Shown: one piece after another, positions 8,092-16,000 of the stretch
Numbering within the stretch: the first letter of the stretch is position 1
Layout of the letters: the number at the start of each line of letters is the position of its first letter
NCBI GenBank assembly: GCA_035634055.1
Contig: DASQDR010000058.1
Span: 31,831-95,830 of the forward strand
DNA length: 64,000 nucleotides
Direction: 5' to 3'
Origin: JAICTV01 sp035634055
GTDB lineage: Bacteria; Planctomycetota; Phycisphaerae; Tepidisphaerales; Tepidisphaeraceae
Notes under the pieces: generated by a model
The model's database searches: none
The model's input: only the letters and a program-made list of their open reading frames with translations
Told to the model about the DNA's origin: nothing
Made by a program: the position numbers and the translations under genes

Positions 8092-8097
8092 ATTGTA
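8092..8097 (-). promoter_or_regulatory. -10-like hexamer TACAAT, short or no leader
   Basis: On the minus strand TACAAT lies 10 bases before the ATG of the acyltransferase. The predicted transcription start falls within a few bases of the start codon. Confidence 0.45.
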
Positions 8098-8206
8098 AGA
8101 GCGGGCGGCGCTTTTGGAACGGGCCGCCGGTCGCGGGTGGATCGCCGACGGGCGGCAGGGCGGCGGGGCGGGAGCGGCCTGGCTGACGGGGCGGGGCGAG
8201 AGCCGC

Positions 8207-9382
8207 TCAGCCGCCGATGCGACTCATCTGTTGGTTGCCGTGCATCGAGTGAACGTCAGGTTTGAGGCGCACGCACTCTTCCATCGCGCGGGCGACGGCG
8301 TCGCGGCGGCGGAGCGGATCGGGCTGGGATCGGAGGACGCCGCGAACGTCCACTTCGCCGCCCTCGAACAGGCACGACCGCAGCACGCCATCGGCCGTCA
8401 GGCGAAGGCGATTGCACGAGGCGCAGAACGGGGCGGACATGGCGCTGATGAACCCGACACGGCCGAGCGCGTCCGGGTGACTCAGGCGGTAGACGATCGC
8501 CGGCCCGACGCCCGGCTCCCGCGCGCGGTCCACCGGCACCAGTGGCCCGACCGCGCCCTCGATGCGCGCGCGAACCTCCATTTCGTCGATGAAGGCGTCC
8601 GCGCCGCGATCCTGCGCGCCGCACCCGCCGGCCGGGCCCATTTCCGAAGCATCCACCGCGAGCGCCGGCCGAGCGTGCGGCTCGCTCGCTTCATCCTTCA
8701 TCCTTCCGCCTTCATCCTTGGGAGCATGCATCAGCGCCGCGTCGCCGAGCGGCATGTACTCAATGAAGCGCACGGTGAGCCGGCGGGCGAGGGTGAGGCG
8801 GGCGAAGTCGGCGACCTCGTCATCGTTAGTGCCGCGCATGGTGACGACGTTAATCTTCAGCCCGCCGAAGCCGACCGCCTCGCAGCGGTCGAGCCCGCGC
8901 ATCACGCTCGCGAGGTCGCCGGTGCGGGTGATGGCGCGGAAGCGGTCGGGGCGGAGGCTGTCGATGCTCACCGTGACGCGGTCGAGCCCCGCCTCGCGCA
9001 GCGGGCCGGCCAGGTGCTCGAGCAGGTGGCCATTGGTGGTGAGCGACAGGTCCTCGATCCCGTCGAGCCGGCGGAGCATGCGGACGAGGTCCACCAGGCC
9101 GTGACGGATCGTCGGCTCGCCGCCGGTGAGCTTGAACCGCCGGATGCCGTGAACGCCGATGGCCGCGCGGGCGACATCGGCGATCTCCTCAAAGCTGAGC
9201 AGGTTCTCCTTCGGCAGCCAGCGCACGCCTTCCTCAGGCATGCAGTAGAGGCAGCGGAAGTTGCAGCGATCGGTGACGCTGATGCGAAGGACGCGCACCG
9301 CAGAGATCGACCGTGGCCCCGTCTCGCGCTGCGCGGGGGCAAGCGCGGGCTGCGGGCGAGGCTCGAAGAGGGGCAGGCGCAT
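8207..9382 (-). CDS. moaA: GTP 3',8-cyclase MoaA with in-frame insertion
   Basis: A radical SAM enzyme that starts molybdenum cofactor synthesis by cyclising GTP. C40, C44 and C47 (TDRCNFRCLYC) bind the N-terminal 4Fe-4S cluster. GGEPTIR, SIDS, and the C-terminal cluster region FCASCNRLRLTADG and RSCLF follow. The protein ends MSRIGG, keeping the essential C-terminal double glycine. At 391 residues it is longer than the usual 320-340. The extra length lies after FIEYMPLGD: a hydrophilic stretch with KDEGGRMKDEA and then DASEMGPAGG. The DNA under KDEGGRMKDEA is a simple GATGAAGG-type repeat. The start at 9382 is chosen from TACAAT 10 bases upstream and from MRLPLFEP; an upstream ATG at 9454 is possible. 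No other moa gene is near. Confidence 0.93.
   Translation of the reverse strand: MRLPLFEPRPQPALAPAQRETGPRSISAVRVLRISVTDRCNFRCLYCMPEEGVRWLPKENLLSFEEIADVARAAIGVHGIRRFKLTGGEPTIRHGLVDLVRMLRRLDGIEDLSLTTNGHLLEHLAGPLREAGLDRVTVSIDSLRPDRFRAITRTGDLASVMRGLDRCEAVGFGGLKINVVTMRGTNDDEVADFARLTLARRLTVRFIEYMPLGDAALMHAPKDEGGRMKDEASEPHARPALAVDASEMGPAGGCGAQDRGADAFIDEMEVRARIEGAVGPLVPVDRAREPGVGPAIVYRLSHPDALGRVGFISAMSAPFCASCNRLRLTADGVLRSCLFEGGEVDVRGVLRSQPDPLRRRDAVARAMEECVRLKPDVHSMHGNQQMSRIGG
8690..8719. repeat. Simple repeat (TTCATCCT type) inside moaA
   Basis: Three imperfect copies of TTCATCCTTC with a CCGCC spacer lie in the moaA coding strand's complement. They encode the hydrophilic KDEGGRMKDEA insert. Confidence 0.6.
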
Positions 9383-9392
9383 GGGCGGGGCA

Positions 9393-9398
9393 ATTGTA
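9393..9398 (-). promoter_or_regulatory. -10-like hexamer TACAAT for moaA
   Basis: TACAAT on the minus strand is 10 bases upstream of the chosen moaA ATG, the same spacing as for the neighbouring acyltransferase. Confidence 0.45.
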
Positions 9399-9659
9399 CG
9401 CGGGAAATCAGCCTCGCGGGAGCGAAATGTCCGCCCGGGCCCGTGACGCAGCATGATTTGGGGGGGCGAGGCGCGGGCGACGCGCGGGCGGCCATGAGTG
9501 CGGTCGCGGCCCGCGCGGGTAACGTCGGAGGCGCGCGACGCCGCGTAATCTCGCGCGCTACCGGCGCGTTGAAGATGCGCGCGTGCCCGACTGAAGCGCC
9601 GCCGCGCGCCTTCGCGGAAGCGGTTCCAAACACCGGTGAGGTTTCTAACTTTCGGGCGT

Positions 9660-9687
9660 TTGAAGGGCCAAACCCGTGGTGTAGGAT
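9660..9687 (+). promoter_or_regulatory. Candidate promoter TTGAAG-N16-TAGGAT
   Basis: A -35-like TTGAAG at 9660..9665 and a -10-like TAGGAT at 9682..9687 are 16 bases apart. The start would be near 9694, giving a leader of about 80 bases with a GGAAGGAG ribosome binding site before 9773. Confidence 0.4.
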
Positions 9688-9772
9688 GCCCCGCTCGGGT
9701 CGACGCGCCGCCTCGTGCTTCGCGCGGGAAAATGGCCTGGCAACGTCCTGAAAGCTCTGGAAGGAGTCTGTC

Positions 9773-11689
9773 ATGAATCGGTTTCGCAAGGTCGCGCCGG
9801 CAGCAGTGCTGGTCGCCGTGGCCGTCATCTGTTTCCGTGCCCCGGCGGCGCGGGCGCAGGTGCTCCAGCAGGTCCCGGCCGACGCGCTGGTGGTCGTGAA
9901 ATTCAACAAGCTAAAGGCCACGAGCGACAAGTGGGCGCAGATGGCGCAGAAGCTCGGCGTGGCCGAGGGGCAGCAGGGGCTTTCGGATCCGCTTGGCGCG
10001 TTCAAGCAGAACGCGAAGATCACCAACGGCATGGACGACGCCGGCGACGCGGCGATGTTCGTCCCCAACCTCCCGATGCAGGCGGGAGCGCGCGGGCAGC
10101 AACAGCCGCCGATGGTGCTGCTGCTGCCGGTGACGGATTACCAGGCGTTCATCGCCAACTTCCAGGACGCCAAGACCGAAGGCGGCGTCTCGACCGTCCG
10201 CTTCGGCACCAACCCGATGGACAGCTACGTCGTCAACTGGGGCAAGTACGCCGCCATCAGCACCACGCGCGACGCGCTGGCGAAGAAGCCCGAGGGGATC
10301 CAGCCGCAGGGGATCAGCGCCAAGGAACTGAACGACAAGGACGTGTGCGCCTACGTCAACATGAAGGCGGCGCGGGCGAAGATCCTGCCGGCACTGGCGC
10401 AGGCGCGCACCACGGCGGCGCAGCAGTTTGAGCAGGCGATTCAACAGCAGCAGCGCGGCGCCGGCGCCGGCGCGGGTGCTGATCCGGATGCCGCCCCCGG
10501 CGCGGGCGCGGCCCCGGCAAACAACGCGGCCGCGATGCGCATGATGCCGCTCGCTCGGGCGGGCATCAATCGAGTGTTCGATGTCGTGCAGCAGGTGGTG
10601 ACCGACGCCGACGCCGCCACTTATGGCTTCAGCGTCGGCGACGATGGTTTGAAGAGCACCATGCTGGCCGACTTCACGCAGGGCAGCCCGTCCGCACAGC
10701 GCGTGGCGCAGCTCAAGGGGACCAACGAGTCGCTGGTTGGCAGCCTGCCCGCCGCCAAGTACATCTTCGTCGCCGGCGGGCTCGGTGATCCGAAGGTTGG
10801 CACCGAGATGCTGAACAACTTCCTCGCCCCGATCGAGGCCGAGGCGGCCAAGCTGGGGGCCGAGGGTCAGGCGATCACCACCTACACGAATTCCCTCAAA
10901 GCCTGGGCCGGCGCCAGCCGCGGGTCGCAGGTGGGCTGGGTCGCGCCGACGGGCGCGCTCGGTCAGGAAGCGATCTTCCAGTTCGTCTCGGTCGTCACCG
11001 GAGACGCGCAGAAGCTCCAGCAGGCGCAGCAGCAGATGCTGAGCAGCCAGCAGGCGCTGATGGACGCCTTCTCCCCGGCCGGCGGCGGGATGCAGGTGAA
11101 GACCAACTACACGCCGAACGCCAAGACCATCGACGGCGTCGCCCTCAGCCAGTTCCAGAGAACGTTCACCACCCCTGAGGTTCAGCGGGCGACCCCGCAG
11201 CAGATGCAGATGCAGCAGATGATGACGTTCATGTACGGCCCGAACGGCGTCAGCGGCTACACCGGCGCGGTGGGCAACGACAAGCTGATCGTCGCCAGCG
11301 GCGTGAGCGACCAGGTCCTCCAGCAACTCATCACCGCCGCCAAGGGTGGGCAGGGCGGCTTCGAGCAGGCGGCGGAAGTGCAATCGGTCAAGCAGCAGCT
11401 CCCGCAGAACCGGCTGGCGGTGGGGTACTTGTCGCTCGACACCCTGGTGACCACCGCCGCCAACTACGCGCGGATGTTCGGGATGCCGGTGAACCTCCAG
11501 CTCCCGCAGAACCTGCCGCCCATCGGCGGCGCCGTCAGCACCGAGGGCGGCGCGGTCCGCGCCGACGGCTACATCCCCGCCCAGCTCGTGCAGAGCCTCG
11601 TGGCTTCGGTGCAGCAGATGCAGGCCCAGATGCGCGGCGGCGGCGGCGGCGGCGGCGGCCAGCAGCCGGGCGGGCCCGGAGGACTGTAG
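9773..11689 (+). CDS. Secreted Gln/Ala-rich hypothetical protein
   Basis: A 638-residue exported protein of unknown function. Residues 1-28 form a typical Sec signal peptide (basic start, hydrophobic VLVAVAVICF core, cleavage after A-R-A). The mature start QVPADALVVVKFNKLKATSDKW resembles the opening of planctomycete proteins in which P-A-D-[AT] precedes a V-[LV]-[RK]-[FV] strand and an early helix, a DUF3352-like arrangement. The body has many Gln and Ala residues, an insert of QQ and AGAG runs near residues 223-250, and a C-terminal run of eight glycines. Repeated strand patterns (VGSLPAAKYIFVAGGLG, VGWVAPTGALGQEAIFQFV) suggest two similar alpha/beta halves. The start is supported by GGAAGGAG. 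Function cannot be assigned. Confidence 0.75.
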   Translation: MNRFRKVAPAAVLVAVAVICFRAPAARAQVLQQVPADALVVVKFNKLKATSDKWAQMAQKLGVAEGQQGLSDPLGAFKQNAKITNGMDDAGDAAMFVPNLPMQAGARGQQQPPMVLLLPVTDYQAFIANFQDAKTEGGVSTVRFGTNPMDSYVVNWGKYAAISTTRDALAKKPEGIQPQGISAKELNDKDVCAYVNMKAARAKILPALAQARTTAAQQFEQAIQQQQRGAGAGAGADPDAAPGAGAAPANNAAAMRMMPLARAGINRVFDVVQQVVTDADAATYGFSVGDDGLKSTMLADFTQGSPSAQRVAQLKGTNESLVGSLPAAKYIFVAGGLGDPKVGTEMLNNFLAPIEAEAAKLGAEGQAITTYTNSLKAWAGASRGSQVGWVAPTGALGQEAIFQFVSVVTGDAQKLQQAQQQMLSSQQALMDAFSPAGGGMQVKTNYTPNAKTIDGVALSQFQRTFTTPEVQRATPQQMQMQQMMTFMYGPNGVSGYTGAVGNDKLIVASGVSDQVLQQLITAAKGGQGGFEQAAEVQSVKQQLPQNRLAVGYLSLDTLVTTAANYARMFGMPVNLQLPQNLPPIGGAVSTEGGAVRADGYIPAQLVQSLVASVQQMQAQMRGGGGGGGGQQPGGPGGL

Positions 11690-11701
11690 CCCGCTGACGG
11701 G

Positions 11702-11733
11702 CGAATTCGGAAAGTAGAAAGTACGAAATCCGG
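11702..11733. repeat. Short A-rich intergenic repeat-like sequence
   Basis: GAATTCGGAAAGTAGAAAG followed by TACGAAATCCGG has the look of the imperfect GAAAGTA-type tandem words seen in planctomycete intergenic DNA. It is much less GC-rich than its surroundings. Only one copy is in the window. Confidence 0.3.
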
Positions 11734-11756
11734 AACAATCCCTAAGGCAGAAAAAC

Positions 11757-11800
11757 GAAATGACCGAAACGGCGCAGCGCCGTTTCGGTCATTTCTTCTT
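11757..11800. terminator. Bidirectional terminator between convergent genes
   Basis: A perfect 19-bp stem (11757..11775 with 11777..11795, centred on A11776) is flanked by an A-rich run on the left and TTCTTCTTTTG on the right. It therefore has a U-tract in both directions. It separates the secreted protein gene from trpC on the opposite strand. Confidence 0.85.
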
Positions 11801-11863
11801 TTGTCGTTCCTAATTTATTTGGTGCTTCGCGCTGCTCTATTCGAACTTCCCGCGCAGCGGGGC

Positions 11864-12673
11864 TCACGTGCCAAACATCGCGCGGATCTTCGCCCCGATA
11901 TCGTCGCTGCGCATCAGGCTCTCGCCGACCAGCACGGCCTTCACGCCGGCCTCTTGCAGCTTGCGGATGTCGTCGTGGGTGTTGATGCCGCTCTCGCTGA
12001 CCAGCACCCGCCGGTCCTCGACCAGCTCCGCCATCCGAAGCGTAGTGCCCAGGTCGGTCTTGAAGGTGCGCAGGTCGCGGTTGTTGATCCCCAGCAGCGA
12101 GTAGCTCTTGTGCGGGAAGCCGATCACCCGGTCGCGCACGCGGATCAGGTTGTCCATGTCGTGCACCTCGATCAGGCACGTCATGCTCAGCTCCGTCGCC
12201 AGGATTTGCAGGTCGATCATCTCGTTGACCTGGAGCGCCTCGGCGATGAGCAGGATGGCGTCGGCGCCGGCCGCGCGCGATTCGTACACCTGGTAGGGGT
12301 CGATTACGAAATCCTTCCGCAGCACCGGCAGCTTCACCGCGTCGCGCACCTGCTGGATGTACTCCAGCTTCCCCTGGAAGTACTTCTCGTCGGTCAGCAC
12401 GCTCAGCGCGTCGGCGCCGTTGTCGGCGTAGGCGCGGGCGATCTGCACCGGGTCGAAGTCTGCGCGGATGACGCCGGCGCTGGGGGAAGCCTTCTTCACC
12501 TCGGCGATGAGGTTCACCGGCTTCTTGCCATCGCGGGTGACGGCCTGGAAGAAGTTGCGCGGGCGCCCCAGCGTCTGGATGGTTTCCTTGAGCCGCTCGA
12601 CGGGGGCGGCGGCCTTGCGCTGCGCGACTTCCTCGCGCTTTGTCTGGATGATCTCGTCGAGGACGTTGGCCAT
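11864..12673 (-). CDS. trpC: Indole-3-glycerol-phosphate synthase
   Basis: A cytosolic TIM-barrel enzyme of 269 residues that closes the indole ring in tryptophan synthesis. Conserved segments are LIAEVKKASPSAGVI (with the catalytic Lys and SPS), ALSVLTDEKYFQG, LPVLRKDFVIDPYQVYESRAAGADAILLI, CLIEVHD, LLGINNRDLRTF and VSESGINTHDDI, then VLVGESLM. Length and order are standard for monofunctional TrpC. The start MANVLDEII is the usual opening; no Shine-Dalgarno is present and the -10 is unclear. It is not next to other trp genes, so the pathway genes are dispersed here. The bidirectional terminator at 11757 ends its transcript. Confidence 0.95.
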   Translation of the reverse strand: MANVLDEIIQTKREEVAQRKAAAPVERLKETIQTLGRPRNFFQAVTRDGKKPVNLIAEVKKASPSAGVIRADFDPVQIARAYADNGADALSVLTDEKYFQGKLEYIQQVRDAVKLPVLRKDFVIDPYQVYESRAAGADAILLIAEALQVNEMIDLQILATELSMTCLIEVHDMDNLIRVRDRVIGFPHKSYSLLGINNRDLRTFKTDLGTTLRMAELVEDRRVLVSESGINTHDDIRKLQEAGVKAVLVGESLMRSDDIGAKIRAMFGT

Positions 12674-12786
12674 AGGAAAGGTGCGTGGCGACCCGTAGAA
12701 TCCGCCGCCCGTGCGAACCGCGAGAGGGGGCGCGCGCCAGGGGCGGCCCGTCAACTGGGGCGGCAACTGTAAACCGGATCGATCGA

Positions 12787-13827
12787 ATGTCAATTTTAGC
12801 CGTGACCTCGCCACCCCCGCTGCCGACCACCTTTCCGGCGACCGCCCCAACCACCGCCCCGAGCCTCAACGAGCAACTTCTGGCCACTGTGCTGATGGTC
12901 CTGGTCGCCGCCGCGATTGCCGGGGCGGTCGCGCGGATGGCGGGGGTGTTCCGCCGTCGCAGCATCGTCGGCCCCCCGCGCTTTCAGCCCGGCGAGGCGG
13001 CGGGGCGGTTGTTCGCCATCACGGCGCTGGGCGCCGGCGTCTGGCTGATGACGCAGGCGATCTTCGGCTTCGTCCGCGCGGCCGCCTGGCAGGGGCAGCA
13101 CCCGGGCCAGCGGTTCCAGGCGAGCAACCTTGGCGACCTCGACTTCGCCTTCCTCGCGACGGTGCCCGCGCTGCTCGGGCTGGTCGCGCTGATCGGCGGC
13201 GACGCTTCCGCCGGCGGGCTCGGCGGACGGTTGGGCTACCGCCTCTCGCAGTTCCCGCGCGGCTTGCTCGTCGCGCTCCTCTCGCTCCCGATCGTCCTGC
13301 CGCTGCTGTGGGCGGGCGGGGCGGTGCTGGAACTGATTTACCGGCTGATCGCTTACAAGCACCCGACGGAGCACGAGATGCTCGGCGCGATGAAGGCCGC
13401 GCCGCTCCACGTGCGGGCGATCCTGATCTTCGGTGCGACCATGCTGGTGCCGGTGTTCGAGGAGTTCCTGTTCCGCGGGCACCTTCAGACGCTGCTCGTG
13501 CGCATCTTCAACCCGGCGCCGCGGCGAGGGGAGCCCTTGGTCCTCGGAAGCGTTGGTGCCGCCCTGAGTCAACTTGGCGGCGCGGACGATGGGCCGATCC
13601 CGCCACCGGAAGACGCGCCGCGACGGCGATTCGTCTGGCTCGCCGTCGTCATCACGTCGATCCTCTTCTCTTCGCTCCACCCGTCGTGGTCCGCGCCGCT
13701 GATCTTCATCCTGTCGGTCTGCCTCGGGTACGTCTACGAGCGGACGGGGAATTTGTGGGCGGCGGTGCTGATCCACGCGCTGTTCAACGCCAGCTCGACG
13801 ATCGCCTTCCTGCTGACCCGCTCGTAA
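12787..13827 (+). CDS. CPBP family intramembrane glutamic endopeptidase
   Basis: An integral membrane protease of 346 residues (CPBP/Abi, PF02517; Rce1-like). The catalytic motif is EExxxR in VPVFEEFLFRGHLQ (E225, E226, R230). The second and third motifs are SILFSSLHPSW (catalytic His) and LIHALFNASS. About seven hydrophobic segments are visible. An acidic/Pro-rich loop of about 45 residues separates the EExxxR helix from the His helix. The ATG 12787 (MSILAVTS) is preferred; an upstream in-frame GTG would add Arg-rich residues. It is divergent from trpC and precedes tyrS by 140 bases. The substrate is unknown. Confidence 0.87.
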   Translation: MSILAVTSPPPLPTTFPATAPTTAPSLNEQLLATVLMVLVAAAIAGAVARMAGVFRRRSIVGPPRFQPGEAAGRLFAITALGAGVWLMTQAIFGFVRAAAWQGQHPGQRFQASNLGDLDFAFLATVPALLGLVALIGGDASAGGLGGRLGYRLSQFPRGLLVALLSLPIVLPLLWAGGAVLELIYRLIAYKHPTEHEMLGAMKAAPLHVRAILIFGATMLVPVFEEFLFRGHLQTLLVRIFNPAPRRGEPLVLGSVGAALSQLGGADDGPIPPPEDAPRRRFVWLAVVITSILFSSLHPSWSAPLIFILSVCLGYVYERTGNLWAAVLIHALFNASSTIAFLLTRS

Positions 13828-13951
13828 CGCGGCCGCCGTTAACGCTGCCGCGTGGCACCGCCGCGTGGCGCCGCCGCGTCGGGCCGGCGCGTGGCGCCGC
13901 CTCCCCACGCCGCCGCTCAACGTGGCCCCGTGACGCCCGCGCGCGTGCCGC

Positions 13952-13957
13952 TACAAT
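13952..13957 (+). promoter_or_regulatory. -10-like hexamer TACAAT for tyrS
   Basis: TACAAT ends 10 bases before the tyrS ATG at 13968. No Shine-Dalgarno lies between them. Confidence 0.45.
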
Positions 13958-13967
13958 CGCGGCCCTT

Positions 13968-15200
13968 ATGTCGACCCCCACGACGCCGCCGCCGGACATC
14001 GACCAGCAGATCGCGCAGCTCGCCCGCCGGTGCGAGCGGATCGTCCCGGAGGCGGAGCTGCGCGCGAAGCTGAAGCGCTCGGCCGAGACCGGCAGGCCGC
14101 TGCGGATCAAGCTGGGGATGGACCCGACCGCCCCCGACGTGCACCTCGGCCACGCGGTGCCGCTGGGCATCGTCCGCCAGTTCCAGGACTGGGGGCACAA
14201 GGCGGTCATCATCATCGGCGACTACACCGCCCGCGTCGGGGACCCCACCGGCCGCAACGAGCTGCGCCCGAAGTTGGACCCCGAGCAGATCGACGCCAAC
14301 GCCAAGACCTACGTCGCGCAGATCCAGAAGATCCTGCTGACCGATCCCGCCCACCTCGAGGTCCGCTACAACGGCGAGTGGCTCGGCCGGATGAGCATGA
14401 TGGACGTCATCACGCTGCTGGCGCGCAAGACCGTCGCGCAGCTTCTGGCCCGCGAGGACTTCGCCAGGCGCTACGCCGAGGGGACCGACATCCACCTGCA
14501 CGAGTTGATGTACCCGCTCTTGCAGGGGTGGGACAGCGTTGCGATCGACGCCGACGTGGAGATGGGCGGGAGCGATCAGCTCTTCAACAACCTCGTCGGC
14601 CGCGAGCTTCAGAAGGACCAGGGGAAGGAGCCGCAGGTGGTGATCGTCACCCCGCTGCTGGTGGGGACCGACGGCACGGCGAAGATGAGCAAGTCGAAGG
14701 GGAACTATATCGGCGTGACCGATCCGCCGAGCGGGCAGGACGGGATGTTCGGCAAGGTCATGTCGCTGCCGGACAGGCTGATGGAGAGCTACTACCAGTT
14801 GCTCACCGACGAGCCGCTGGAGCAGGTGCGGCCCGACGTGCAAAGCCGCCCGCGCGACGCCAAGATCCGGCTGGCCAAGCTGATCATCGCGAAGCTGCAC
14901 GGCCCGGAGGCGGCGGACGCGGCGGAGGCGGAATTCCAGCGCCTCTTCGGCGCCGGTAAGAGCAAGGACGCGGTCCCCGACGACATGCCGGAAGTGGCCG
15001 TCGGCGCCGGCCCGCACAAGATCGCCCCCCTGATCGTCCGCGCGGGCCTGGCCGCGTCGAACGGGGAGGCGATGCGCAAGATCAAGGAGGGCGCCGTCAG
15101 CCTGGACGGGCAGAAGGTGACCGATTTTCAGAAGGACTACGCGCTGGACAAGCCGGCGGTGCTGAAGCTGGGGAGAAAGTTCGCGCGGCTGAAGCCGTGA
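13968..15200 (+). CDS. tyrS: Tyrosyl-tRNA synthetase
   Basis: A class I aminoacyl-tRNA synthetase of 410 residues that charges tRNA-Tyr. The HIGH-type motif is PDVHLGHAVPL and the KMSKS motif is AKMSKSKGNYIGV. The activation domain also shows IIGDYTARVGDPTGR and the tyrosine-site segment MGGSDQLFNNL. A C-terminal S4-like RNA-binding domain (about residues 345-410) has GLAASNGEAMRKIKEGAVSLDG. The sequence order fits the longer TyrZ-type enzymes. Start choice rests on the -10 spacing and the normal N-terminal helix DIDQQIAQLARRCERI. No T-box-like leader is present; the gap to the CPBP gene is too short and GC-rich. Confidence 0.95.
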   Translation: MSTPTTPPPDIDQQIAQLARRCERIVPEAELRAKLKRSAETGRPLRIKLGMDPTAPDVHLGHAVPLGIVRQFQDWGHKAVIIIGDYTARVGDPTGRNELRPKLDPEQIDANAKTYVAQIQKILLTDPAHLEVRYNGEWLGRMSMMDVITLLARKTVAQLLAREDFARRYAEGTDIHLHELMYPLLQGWDSVAIDADVEMGGSDQLFNNLVGRELQKDQGKEPQVVIVTPLLVGTDGTAKMSKSKGNYIGVTDPPSGQDGMFGKVMSLPDRLMESYYQLLTDEPLEQVRPDVQSRPRDAKIRLAKLIIAKLHGPEAADAAEAEFQRLFGAGKSKDAVPDDMPEVAVGAGPHKIAPLIVRAGLAASNGEAMRKIKEGAVSLDGQKVTDFQKDYALDKPAVLKLGRKFARLKP

Positions 15201-15361
15201 GGTTGCCGGCGACGTGAGAGCGCGCACGGCCCGGGTTCCGGCGCGAGGCAGCGGCCGAGCCCTCGCGTCGCGCCGCGGCCCGGCGCTCGGCACGCTCGCC
15301 GACGTTGCCAGTGTCCGGTCCCGCTCTCTCGCCGTCGCGCTGCCTTGGAGGGTTATTCGTT

Positions 15362-15904
15362 TTAGTTTGGCTTTCCCGTCGAGGTCGACCCGCCGCCGGA
15401 GCCGCGGGGTGGAGGGGAGTCGCTCGCATCGGCGCCGCCGGCGCGGCGCCATTCGAGGTCGTCGTCCTCGTCCACCTGACCGACATCAACGACGGCACGG
15501 CGGATGGTTGCGGTGGAGGTGGGGTCGCGCCGCAGGGCGGCGTCGTGCCGCTGCTCGCCGGGCCGGTCGTCATCCCCGCCTCCGCCGCCGGCGCCAGCAT
15601 GATCCACGCGCGAGGGCTGCGCCGAGGGTGCCGGAAACGCGACGGGCGCGCCGCCGAGCGGCGCTTCGCTTTGCTCGGTGCGCTGCTCGGGGCGCGGCGG
15701 CGCCGCGCCGGTCACTTCGGCCGCGCGGTCGCGGTCAACGGTGCGACTATCCGGCGCACGGCCGTGCTCGGGCGCGGACGTCTCGGCGAAGCGGGCGCCC
15801 TCGACCGCGGCGTTGCTGATCCCCGCGGGGATGGTTTCGGGATCGGCCTTGTCGGCGCGTTCGTCATCCCGCGATTGCGGCTGGTCAGGATTCCGGTCTG
15901 CCAT
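15362..15904 (-). CDS. Disordered acidic hypothetical protein
   Basis: A 180-residue protein with no recognisable fold, rich in Asp, Glu, Arg, Ala, Pro and Gly. It begins MADRNPDQPQSRDDERADK and contains a run of Gly followed by acidic residues, and ends in a Ser/Gly-rich tail. The start is supported by GGAGG seven bases before the ATG, which is why I prefer this strand over the overlapping plus-strand frames. It is divergent from the HEAT-repeat gene and the two promoters would share about 95 bases. Low complexity makes the coding call moderate. Confidence 0.5.
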   Translation of the reverse strand: MADRNPDQPQSRDDERADKADPETIPAGISNAAVEGARFAETSAPEHGRAPDSRTVDRDRAAEVTGAAPPRPEQRTEQSEAPLGGAPVAFPAPSAQPSRVDHAGAGGGGGDDDRPGEQRHDAALRRDPTSTATIRRAVVDVGQVDEDDDLEWRRAGGADASDSPPPRGSGGGSTSTGKPN

Positions 15905-15973
15905 GCACACCTCCGGTTGTAAGGGAGGTCAGCAAGTTGCGTTCCAACATCGGGCAGGCTCAGCCGACGCGTG

Positions 15974-15979
15974 TATCAT
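15974..15979 (+). promoter_or_regulatory. -10-like TATCAT for the HEAT-repeat gene
   Basis: TATCAT lies 21 bases before the GTG at 16001. The leader would be about 15 bases and carries the AAAGGGAGG ribosome binding site, so this gene belongs to the short-leader class with a Shine-Dalgarno. Confidence 0.4.
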
Positions 15980-16000
15980 GGGGAGCAAAGGGAGGTTCGC

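Larger units (their letters stand above)
9383..9772. other. Divergent intergenic region between moaA and the secreted protein gene
   Basis: No gene is supported here. On the minus strand TACAAT (9393..9398) serves moaA. On the plus strand a TTGAAG/TAGGAT promoter pair (9660..9687) and an AAGGAG site precede the gene at 9773. The middle is GC-rich with many GCGCG words and no clear structure. Confidence 0.5.

Noticed and set aside
12685..12786. Upstream GTG start for the CPBP protease, and a TAGAAT hexamer at 12697
   Set aside because: The added residues are Arg/Pro-rich and the ATG 12787 precedes the first plausible membrane segment. No gene starts at leaderless distance from TAGAAT 12697 with a recognisable product.
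15214..15922. Plus-strand open frames opposite the disordered protein gene
   Set aside because: Neither has a ribosome binding site or domain; the minus-strand frame has GGAGG at good spacing.
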